A stretch of DNA of 8,534 nucleotides from Omnitrophica bacterium GWA2_52_8 (GTDB lineage Bacteria > Omnitrophota > Omnitrophia > Omnitrophales > Aquincolibacteriaceae): assembly GCA_001804025.1 (NCBI GenBank), contig MHFC01000016.1, positions 1 to 8,534 on the forward strand. Direction: 5' to 3'. The notes beneath the pieces are model-generated. The model did not search any database. It was not told the DNA's origin and was given only the letters and a program-made list of their open reading frames with translations. Positions 6,101 to 8,534 of the stretch are shown piece after piece. The number at the start of each line of letters is the position of its first letter. Positions within the stretch are counted from its first letter, which is position 1. The position numbers were made by a program, and so were the translations under genes.

Positions 6101-8534
6101 GCACCGGTATGAGCCGGTTGCCGTAAATTTTCCTAAAATTCATATCCGGGCCGAAAATGCCTTCGATCTGCACTTGCTGTCAATCGCCGCGAGTTATCCC
6201 GGCGGAAATTTCTTCGGTTTTCCCGTTGAAATTACCGGATTGCGGGAGGATGAACTTGTCCTTATTCTCCGGGATGTGCGGGGAAATCTTTACCGCTTGT
6301 TAAAACCGCACGCCCGGGAAGGCCGGACGCCGCAGGCCGGCGAAGGGCCGGACGCCGCAGAATCTGCGATCAGCCCTTACGAAAGCCGCAATGGTGCAGA
6401 CCGGTGGTCGCGGCGAGTCAGCACCGACAAGGAATTAAACGATCAGATTTTGTGGCTCAGACAAAGAAAGCCCGTGTCCTTTGCTGAAATTTTCCAGCAG
6501 TTCGATGAATTGCGGGAACAAAACCGCCCCCTCGCACCGGCGCAGGCCGGGACATTAAAGAATGCTCTTGCGGCAGCCTTTTTGCTGGAAGCCTTTGACC
6601 GGTTCAGCAAAATGGGAAGCCCTGTTTATGAAAAAATCCAGAGCCTGTCCGGGGAATATCAAAGGATCATGATCTGGAACCTGCTGCGCCGCTTTTTTTC
6701 GGGCATTTCAAACCAGTTTTTTCAAAATCCGGCGAATAAACTGTCCTTTGTTCTGGAACATGTTGATTACCGGATGAACAAACTCGATGATGAAGAGTTT
6801 CTCGAGGAGCACTTTAATTTAATTGAGGATGAAGACGAAGAAACTTTAAGCGGCGTTTCCCGGATTGATGAAAAGTTTATCGAGGCCTGGCTAGGCCTTA
6901 TCCTGAGACCTTCCGCTCCCCGAAGACTGGGGGACCGAACCGCCGAAGAGCACCGCTATCCATCCAATGACAAATTAAGAAAAGAGATGGAAACTCTCTA
7001 TCCGGCGCTCTGGCGCTACGGCATCCGCCGCATCACCTGGTGGCAGCCCAAGAGGCAGGGCGCTGCGATGCGGTTTTTTGCGCATGCGGACACCGTTCCC
7101 CGGTTGACGGTGTATACGGATAATGGCCGGATCTATGAAGCCGCTCCGCTAGGTGCGGCAGGGCGTGCCGGTTCAACTGAAAATATAAATTCCCTGCGGG
7201 CTGAAGTCATCGGGTTTGTAAAAGCGCAGTTGGATAAGGGCGCTCTGATTTTTGAAGATCCCCTTCTGCAGGGGCTTTATCAAAAACTAATCAATAAATA
7301 TGACCCTGCGACCGGAAAGGTCCGCGCTGAGATGCGCACGCAGCCGGCCGCAGGATCATGGACCCCCGAACAAATTAAAAACGGAGAGCCGTGGCTGCGG
7401 GTTTTGAACAAACAAAGCATCGGCTCTGAAACTGAAGATTGGTGGCGCAATTTTATCGAGAGTCTGTTGATGGAGGAAAGGCGGTCTTTGTTCGGGCTTT
7501 ATCATGTCCTGCCAAAAACAGGGATGTCTGACCGGGATGCACTGGAGCGTATTCTGACCGAGGTAGCACAAAAGAGCCCTTTTGACCGGGTTAAAATCGA
7601 TAGTTTGATTGCCGATGCGGGGCATGTGGAGGTTTCCCCCGATAAATTTTTTGCGCTTGAAAAACGTCTCCACCGCTTTCCCCATGCGATCAAAATCCTT
7701 TTTTTTAGTTTAAAACGGATGAAGAAGCACCTTGCCACGGCCTCCCCGGAGCTCCACCTGAGATACTTGAAAACAGATTCGATCACAATCGAAGGCCGGA
7801 AGTGGTTGGTTGATGAGGCGGTGCTTTCCGAGCACGTGCCGATGATGATGGCGCATTTAATCACAGTAGTTGACCACGGTACGGGACTTGATGAAAGGCT
7901 TCCGGACGGGCTTGTTTCTAAATGGACGATTGACCCGCCAATAAACTGGAATGAGGCCTATCATCTTGTTTTGGCAGAAGCCCTTGACGGAAATCTTTAT
8001 GTGAGCGATGCCCTGGCGCAAAAGCACGGGATCGTTTACTTTCTTCCGCCGTTGGTTGAAAAACTGAAACGTCTCACCTATCAGGACACCGGAGAACCGA
8101 TTCCTCAAGAAAAAGTCCCCCAACGCCTGGAATATATGAAAACGCTTGTCCGCGATGCCGGGCTTCGGGGCGACATCGAAACTATTGCCGGAAGGCTGCG
8201 CGCAGAATCCTCTGCGGACCTTTCTGTTTCAGGACCGGCAAGCAGGCCGCGTTCGGAATTGCGCAAGAGTGATTTGCAAAAAGTTTTTGATGCGGTCCGG
8301 GCGGGGAGTGCGGGTAGCAAGCGCCAACGGGTGCAGGATCAATCGGGGCTGTCCGGTGAACGGTTCGATGCGATCGTCCGGGGGCTTATCGATTTAGGAT
8401 TAATCGAGGAATCCGTCAGCTCGGGGGATAAGAAAGCGACGCTGGTTCTTGCCCAAAAAATTTCACAAAAAAACAGAAAAGCGGTTTCCAAATGGCTTGC
8501 TCAAGTCAAGGGAGGTATTCATAAAGAGAATATC
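3..8534 (+). CDS. Giant modular protein, internal fragment (open at both ends)
   Basis: This frame has no stop codon for 2,844 codons and spans the whole window, so it is a piece of a larger gene. The translation reads as real protein throughout: a HEAT-like tail, two transmembrane hairpins, a full glutamate-dehydrogenase-type domain and a winged-helix-like end all lie in this same frame, which rules out a chance opening. No start codon with a convincing ribosome binding site is needed or seen. The segments are separated by ten copies of an R-[S/A]-E-x-R peptide at residues 162, 279, 859, 904, 1594, 1639, 1759, 1883, 2441 and 2750. Giant genes mixing unrelated domains are known from Omnitrophota and a few other lineages; placing this one there is inference. 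The function of the whole is unknown. It could act as one huge membrane-attached protein or be cut into separate units. Confidence 0.95.
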   Translation, partial: MRAKAIAALGRLGAIGAVPQIRKALEEDRSKKVKKQAESTLKKLEDLRRKILSKKTPSKPVPVDQAGDMPAKTAFIRDFDDGLYPDMESVRLGILNVAAEFLGRHVKTFLDSPQLTLIRLAAGEETELFAMTAIQALQDAASTVRADNLPAYFRVTPPIYRRSETRREAAQIPGNPDTVNPYQSPASIDTVPKKTKRWRFQWSLRAIFFVINASALLLGTGLYQFIPSVLILSVPFFGIGALAGGYLFAQWHLIHLGLRYRRKEDERAHQAAENDADRRSEVRSSRAAGPEMQERFVRFLKSQGLFPVKNFERRIFSEGAGRVAGNLTAALLEERNRNMVPYASDFVMNYFVHAGRSQGILSEAAADEDIRNWTVSEPVRALAHLFHRVIQDRRIQAIEVRFRSRRIFNFLMAAALDTPAWISEFLQPQIVSVIPSLPAMAQKFTFRTPEGIAARDKSVQALLVARRLTIEHGSMFGGLRGEEGSNFFSSQLTKPFIPTPAEREIADKFRFQNPGDWTLDDLRHINPLTLPDADDPAVAAEVMGRLREGGHVSLALEDLITNAVRDVPRIPGVEFPQVDVPEMEGLLKNLIRTWSLNNAGFSSFTPSDAVRRLGFTWDDESIDAFVSRINAPESEVRMGLIKSLDMEMAAGFFKTRDVALRDMDSRYVRFANEAAKYAFQQRFGFPLADEKARAAILARGMFFNDLDILRLGPEQAVRKRLLRQSPLYAGYDDAAWEEKMQSLTEHHLFWLLKKQFESLIRRGASQRSMLHEAFQLLCNPSSLLYQQVFDDLVPHIREYEKNHDDRGRAATGRQINASFPDRGPPKVVHHTGDDRLLGHGRIRHPLVVNGIGRNFGGRRSEARRPDAPAIKETVGNILMAGSPEVYRPAMNLETAAVNEAALPRSELRNPPSVSEQIKITRQIFEHYEELRPQNLFIKTGAFLTLLYGGNVELFTFTRQKKRASGEKQWQRRHHGDFQGLLNLRQAAQGRRPAGALTAREKAEIDPLIQNIRQKLKDVGFRADHRPFSGSSRTVGQILSVDPEFQNPYLHTVLGHSEITDRVSTSMGELEKVIELGGFRPEEEKYLRQFQEVFEYQDRNPLAPYFVRGHHNRALGPNKGGISFIFEKGLKNDKVFMKKFKQLVDAGLNLQELRYFLRKWVREKTLALAFGMTAKTAIHGLPYGGGKGAILFADVFPAEGVKEGQSAFLIRDIFQGDDGELYRAVQVRAYARVLKEAGMIGASVDIPAPDVASSAMDMDLIADELIKIEIEKAKKDGRYTPWPSEIRKALENIPDNTPQAIKKPLRLEAVEQYFTGLRRRQEKVPAGLKPLQEAMASVTSKTINNGGSNFRDDATGYGGVYVLKQIVGDFSGKTVKLMGFGGVGFPAALGMIEEGARLEMISEGELGIVYKPGGFTATDIRTLMRIKIETQSFHALNNTVPEYHIEDAILVSEADYNAQTSDILILAAKENSVTADNTAQTGEKVILELANGGVTNEANDKLLLGNAVVIPDILANAGGVIVSYFEWVQNLANEKWNPDTVKHKMEETLLETVRQVESIRDENTTDLRTAAYFLMARNVLKARPKEAVLTKKRNRSEVRADFGKRKPVSQAQTTGAGHDVGVEALVSSEDGVPPAESPRRSESRSIETEPGDATNPYQSPASIDTAPKKTKRGRFQWSLKTIFFVINASALLLGTGLYQFIPSVLILSVPFFAIGALAGGYLFAQWHLIHLGLRLRQEQDEAGTRRRDAERGVLNETGRRAEVRFLETPQDTAFAKAVLALAPSHAPNIKPLRATVEDLDAGALGSDARIIDDTATALATGQYYIEENELKFRRGQSPDSNPEDVRGIVRRGYLPELENRLMLMTSSEKNRLITELRQMNSTFRSEARMETNPFAQGKRYPVYKVEQTLSAAAKTGVPVIIKMASADGDQFDPKGPRGILVAVIKGVRRIKQSEEKPGVTGVRRWVSLDVELARIDEELTSPALVQALKGMMRFSVARQSRHFDVFNILVSRSGRSETAGSADSERVFLKHLREHRYEPVAVNFPKIHIRAENAFDLHLLSIAASYPGGNFFGFPVEITGLREDELVLILRDVRGNLYRLLKPHAREGRTPQAGEGPDAAESAISPYESRNGADRWSRRVSTDKELNDQILWLRQRKPVSFAEIFQQFDELREQNRPLAPAQAGTLKNALAAAFLLEAFDRFSKMGSPVYEKIQSLSGEYQRIMIWNLLRRFFSGISNQFFQNPANKLSFVLEHVDYRMNKLDDEEFLEEHFNLIEDEDEETLSGVSRIDEKFIEAWLGLILRPSAPRRLGDRTAEEHRYPSNDKLRKEMETLYPALWRYGIRRITWWQPKRQGAAMRFFAHADTVPRLTVYTDNGRIYEAAPLGAAGRAGSTENINSLRAEVIGFVKAQLDKGALIFEDPLLQGLYQKLINKYDPATGKVRAEMRTQPAAGSWTPEQIKNGEPWLRVLNKQSIGSETEDWWRNFIESLLMEERRSLFGLYHVLPKTGMSDRDALERILTEVAQKSPFDRVKIDSLIADAGHVEVSPDKFFALEKRLHRFPHAIKILFFSLKRMKKHLATASPELHLRYLKTDSITIEGRKWLVDEAVLSEHVPMMMAHLITVVDHGTGLDERLPDGLVSKWTIDPPINWNEAYHLVLAEALDGNLYVSDALAQKHGIVYFLPPLVEKLKRLTYQDTGEPIPQEKVPQRLEYMKTLVRDAGLRGDIETIAGRLRAESSADLSVSGPASRPRSELRKSDLQKVFDAVRAGSAGSKRQRVQDQSGLSGERFDAIVRGLIDLGLIEESVSSGDKKATLVLAQKISQKNRKAVSKWLAQVKGGIHKENI
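150..485 (+). other. Unassigned segment before first motif
   Basis: Residues 50-161 start with a Lys/Pro/Ser linker (KKTPSKPVPVDQAG). A mixed segment follows with RDFDDGLYPD, a helix around ESVRLGILNVAAEFLG and another around FAMTAIQALQDAAS. It ends at the first R-S-E-x-R motif. I do not recognise a family. The composition suits a small soluble domain. Confidence 0.35.
486..500 (+). other. R-[S/A]-E-x-R motif 1 (RSETR)
   Basis: Residues 162-166 read RSETR, preceded by another Arg (YRRSETR) and followed by RE. It closes the N-terminal segment and opens the first hairpin module. Confidence 0.75.
501..836 (+). other. Transmembrane hairpin module, copy 1
   Basis: Residues 167-278 hold a Pro/Asn linker (NPYQSPASIDT), a basic patch (KKTKRWR), two hydrophobic helices at about residues 206-226 (bases 618-680) and 228-249 (bases 684-749), then HLIHLGLRYRRK and an acidic/basic tail. 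The turn between helices is only a few residues around IPS, so this looks like a tight membrane hairpin. Basic residues flank both outer ends, so by the positive-inside rule both ends should face the cytoplasm. No catalytic motif is visible; a membrane anchor is the simplest role. The unit is bounded by R-S-E-x-R motifs on both sides, and its core is repeated almost exactly at 4962-5200. Confidence 0.8.
540..778 (+). repeat. Long direct repeat, copy 1 (hairpin-coding)
   Basis: This stretch matches 4962-5200 at a fixed offset of 4,422 bases with, by my alignment, 9 mismatches in 239 bases. Positions 621-714 and 716-778 are identical to the second copy. Similarity stops sharply at both ends: the codons after GGC TTG CG differ at once, and only loose Pro/Gly resemblance remains upstream. 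Both copies are read in the same frame and encode the transmembrane hairpin. Confidence 0.95.
837..851 (+). other. R-[S/A]-E-x-R motif 2 (RSEVR)
   Basis: Residues 279-283 read RSEVR in the context ADRRSEVRSS. It ends the first hairpin module, 117 residues after motif 1. Confidence 0.75.
852..2408 (+). other. Large unassigned segment, probably helical
   Basis: Residues 284-802 are rich in Leu, Arg, Glu, Phe and Asp, with amphipathic stretches such as VRALAHLFHRVIQD, RIFNFLMAAALDTP and HHLFWLLKKQFESLI. I see no membrane helix, signal peptide, nucleotide-binding loop or metal-binding cluster, and I recognise no family. One weak motif-like peptide (ESEVR, residues 633-637, bases 1899-1913) lies inside it but lacks the first Arg. 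The segment may contain two or more domains, for example a break near the Pro/Asp-rich stretch around residues 495-545. It sits downstream of the first hairpin and so is probably on the cytoplasmic side. Confidence 0.4.
2409..2576 (+). other. Basic Gly/Arg/His linker
   Basis: Residues 803-858 run HDDRGRAATGR, then DRGPPKVVHHTGDDR and GHGRIRHPLVVNG, ending at GRNFGGRR. They are rich in Gly, Arg, His and Pro and poor in helix-formers, as expected of a flexible, basic, unstructured linker. It leads directly into motif 3. A short local frame change would also give odd composition, but the frame is intact on both sides. Confidence 0.45.
2577..2591 (+). other. R-[S/A]-E-x-R motif 3 (RSEAR)
   Basis: Residues 859-863 read RSEAR in the context GGRRSEARRP. 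First of a pair 45 residues apart on the upstream side of the dehydrogenase segment. Confidence 0.75.
2592..2711 (+). other. 40-residue inter-motif linker A
   Basis: Residues 864-903 lie between motifs 3 and 4 and are rich in Ala, Pro and Glu (PDAPAIKETVG ... NLETAAVNEAALP). There is no recognisable domain. The length equals that of the second inter-motif linker at 4797-4916, although the sequences are unrelated. Confidence 0.5.
2712..2726 (+). other. R-[S/A]-E-x-R motif 4 (RSELR)
   Basis: Residues 904-908 read RSELR after Pro (LPRSELRNPP). It opens the segment that contains the dehydrogenase. Confidence 0.75.
2727..3122 (+). other. Unassigned lead-in to the dehydrogenase domain
   Basis: Residues 909-1040 include a charged helix (QIFEHYEELRPQN), a short hydrophobic strand-like piece (IKTGAFLTLLYGGNVELF), a basic stretch (RQKKRASGEKQWQRRHH) and a helical part (LTAREKAEIDPLIQNIRQKL). 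The hydrophobic piece is too short and polar for a confident membrane helix. No family is recognised. It may be an N-terminal extension of the dehydrogenase or a separate small domain. Confidence 0.35.
3123..4745 (+). other. Glutamate dehydrogenase-like domain (Glu/Leu/Phe/Val dehydrogenase family)
   Basis: Residues about 1041-1581 match the family end to end. The substrate domain has GPNKGG (Lys 1118), MTAKTA (Lys 1174) and LPYGGGKGA (catalytic Lys 1186), then DIPAPDV with the catalytic Asp 1249. The Rossmann domain follows with GGS--RDDATGYGG, the dinucleotide loop GFGGVG (1378-1383), KENSVT, ELANGG and DILANAGGVIVSYFEW (from 1511), closing on LRTAAYFLMARNVLKA. In known enzymes, the Lys of GP-KGG binds the glutamate side-chain carboxylate and is Leu in leucine and phenylalanine dehydrogenases (GPALGG), so glutamate is the likely substrate: glutamate + NAD(P)+ to 2-oxoglutarate + ammonium. 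Val 1519 and Ser 1522 also match glutamate-pocket positions. At about 540 residues it exceeds the usual 415-450, because the substrate domain carries insertions. Being embedded in a giant ORF is highly unusual. Confidence 0.93.
4782..4796 (+). other. R-[S/A]-E-x-R motif 5 (RSEVR)
   Basis: Residues 1594-1598 read RSEVR in the context KRNRSEVRAD, about a dozen residues after the end of the dehydrogenase fold. Confidence 0.75.
4797..4916 (+). other. 40-residue inter-motif linker B
   Basis: Residues 1599-1638, between motifs 5 and 6, read as flexible: KRKPVSQAQTTGAGHD, then VSSEDGVPPAESPR. They are rich in Ser, Gly, Ala, Pro and Glu. The length matches linker A at 2592-2711, so the dehydrogenase segment is flanked symmetrically. 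Confidence 0.5.
4917..4931 (+). other. R-[S/A]-E-x-R motif 6 (RSESR)
   Basis: Residues 1639-1643 read RSESR in the context SPRRSESRSI. It opens the second hairpin module. Confidence 0.75.
4932..5276 (+). other. Transmembrane hairpin module, copy 2
   Basis: Residues 1644-1758 repeat the hairpin layout: NPYQSPASIDT, the basic patch KKTKRGR, helices at about bases 5040-5102 and 5106-5171, then HLIHLGLRLRQ and a charged tail (GTRRRDAERG). Differences from copy 1 within the repeated part are V/A, W/G, R/K, A/T and G/A, all conservative for membrane insertion apart from W/G in the basic patch. The charged tail after the second helix is unrelated to that of copy 1, although its role as a spacer before the next motif is the same. 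Both ends should again face the cytoplasm, which would place the dehydrogenase between two membrane anchors. Confidence 0.8.
4962..5200 (+). repeat. Long direct repeat, copy 2 (hairpin-coding)
   Basis: Second copy of the repeat at 540-778, about 96% identical by hand alignment. Seven codons differ: five change the amino acid and two are silent. The two long identical runs cover nearly all of both membrane helices, including their third codon positions, which points to recent duplication or gene conversion and not to protein constraint alone. Confidence 0.95.
5277..5291 (+). other. R-[S/A]-E-x-R motif 7 (RAEVR)
   Basis: Residues 1759-1763 read RAEVR in the context TGRRAEVRFL. It closes the second hairpin module, 120 residues after motif 6. 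Confidence 0.75.
5292..5648 (+). other. Unassigned 119-residue segment
   Basis: Residues 1764-1882 contain LETPQDTAFAKAVLALAP, VEDLDAGALGSDARIIDD, a strand-like YYIEENELKFRRGQ and a helix NRLITELRQMNSTF. The mixture suggests a small alpha/beta domain. No motif that I can name is present. Confidence 0.35.
5649..5663 (+). other. R-[S/A]-E-x-R motif 8 (RSEAR)
   Basis: Residues 1883-1887 read RSEAR in the context NSTFRSEARMETN. Unlike most copies, no basic residue or proline precedes it, so it is one of the two less certain members. Confidence 0.6.
6321..6360 (+). repeat. 15-bp direct repeat in a linker, read in two frames
   Basis: The 15 bases GGCCGGACGCCGCAG occur at 6321-6335 and again at 6346-6360, offset by 25 bases. 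As 25 is not a multiple of three, the same DNA is translated differently: EGRTPQAG the first time and EGPDAAE the second. Both readings give Gly/Pro/Ala-type linker. Confidence 0.8.
6786..6845 (+). other. Acidic cluster
   Basis: Residues 2262-2281 run DDEEFLEEHFNLIEDEDEE, by far the most acidic stretch in the window. It lies in a helical region and could mediate a basic-partner or metal interaction, but nothing in the sequence decides this. Confidence 0.6.
7323..7337 (+). other. R-[S/A]-E-x-R motif 9 (RAEMR)
   Basis: Residues 2441-2445 read RAEMR in the context TGKVRAEMRTQPA, followed by a Pro/Ala/Gly linker as expected at a module boundary. The preceding residue is Val and not Arg or Pro. 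Confidence 0.6.
7338..8249 (+). other. Unassigned 304-residue segment
   Basis: Residues 2446-2749 begin with a linker (TQPAAGSWTPEQI) and then appear mostly helical: WWRNFIESLLMEERRSLF, DALERILTEVAQ, HAIKILFFSLKRMKKHLA. A more mixed part follows (SKWTIDPPINWNEAYHLV, HGIVYFLPPLVEKLKRL). The end (ADLSVSGPASRP) is again linker-like and runs into the last motif. No recognised catalytic signature. Confidence 0.35.
8250..8264 (+). other. R-[S/A]-E-x-R motif 10 (RSELR)
   Basis: Residues 2750-2754 read RSELR in the context SRPRSELRKSD. The peptide is identical to motif 4 but uses different codons for both arginines and for the serine-leucine context only partly (TCG and TTG are shared). Confidence 0.75.
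8265..8534 (+). other. Winged-helix-like segment, cut by window edge
   Basis: Residues 2755-2844 read SDLQKVFDAVRAG, a short basic stretch, then VQDQSGLSGERFDAIVRGL and IDLGLIEES. This is the spacing of a winged helix-turn-helix: a helix, a turn, an 'x-x-x-GLS--xxx-xVxxL-xLGLI-E' recognition part, then a likely wing (KKATLVLAQ). Such folds bind DNA or proteins. A Lys-rich helix (KNRKAVSKWLAQVK) follows to the edge. The assignment rests on pattern only, and the role inside a giant protein is unknown. Confidence 0.45.

Larger units (their letters stand above)
5664..7322 (+). other. Large unassigned segment with internal linkers
   Basis: Residues 1888-2440 start with a strand-rich part (KRYPVYKVEQTL, GVPVIIKMASADGD, GILVAVIKGVRRI, RRWVSLDVELARID) followed by another strand-like part (FFGFPVEITGL, LVLILRDVRGNLYRLL). 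A Gly/Pro/Ala linker near residues 2104-2140 separates these from a helical half (LKNALAAAFLLEAFDRF, RIMIWNLLRRFFSGI) that includes a strongly acidic patch and ends in a strand-like FFAHADTVPRLTVYTDNG. At least two domains are likely. No family is recognised and no membrane helix is evident. Confidence 0.35.

Noticed and set aside
486..8264. CRISPR-like or recombination-site explanation for the repeated 15-bp motif
   Set aside because: The DNA of the ten copies differs through synonymous codons and spacing is irregular (45 to 690 codons); only the peptide is conserved.
3..8534. Internal start codons or gene boundaries splitting the ORF
   Set aside because: ATG codons occur, but none follows a convincing Shine-Dalgarno sequence at a suitable distance, and no stop codon exists in frame to end an upstream gene.
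1..8534. tRNA, rRNA, riboswitch or rho-independent terminator
   Set aside because: No T-loop/anticodon-like layout, conserved rRNA stretch or GC-stem plus T-tract outside coding was seen; T-runs present are Phe codons inside the ORF.

Overview
The window is protein-coding from edge to edge in a single reading frame. The + strand frame whose codons begin at base 3 has no stop codon through base 8534. That gives 2,844 codons of one giant ORF that enters from the left and leaves on the right, so neither the true start nor the true stop is in view. I see no intergenic space, RNA gene, promoter, terminator, CRISPR array or insertion sequence. Residue numbers below count from base 3 (residue = first base of codon / 3).

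Layout by residue: (1) tail of a HEAT-like repeat and an unassigned stretch, 1-161; (2) a two-helix transmembrane hairpin module, 167-278; (3) a long unassigned, probably helical segment ending in a basic/Gly linker, 284-858; (4) a 40-residue linker, 864-903; (5) an unassigned lead-in followed by a complete Glu/Leu/Phe/Val-dehydrogenase-type domain with intact glutamate dehydrogenase active-site residues, about 1041-1581; (6) a second 40-residue linker, 1599-1638; (7) a second transmembrane hairpin, almost identical in DNA to the first, 1644-1758; (8) three unassigned segments, 1764-1882, 1888-2440 and 2446-2749; (9) a winged-helix-like segment from 2755 to the window edge.

The most striking feature is a short peptide, R-[S/A]-E-x-R, which occurs ten times and sits at nearly every boundary between these segments. 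Synonymous codons differ from copy to copy, so the conservation is at the protein level. Both hairpin modules are bounded by it on each side (spacing 117 and 120 residues). The dehydrogenase segment is flanked on both sides by a pair of motifs exactly 45 residues apart. My reading, which is inference, is a polyprotein-like or modular giant protein whose R-[S/A]-E-x-R peptides are processing or docking sites, with enzyme modules placed next to membrane hairpins.

The organism is probably a bacterium of the Omnitrophota (OP3)-type giant-gene lineages, or another group with giant genes. This rests on ORF size, mosaic architecture and roughly balanced base composition, and not on a marker gene, so it is tentative.
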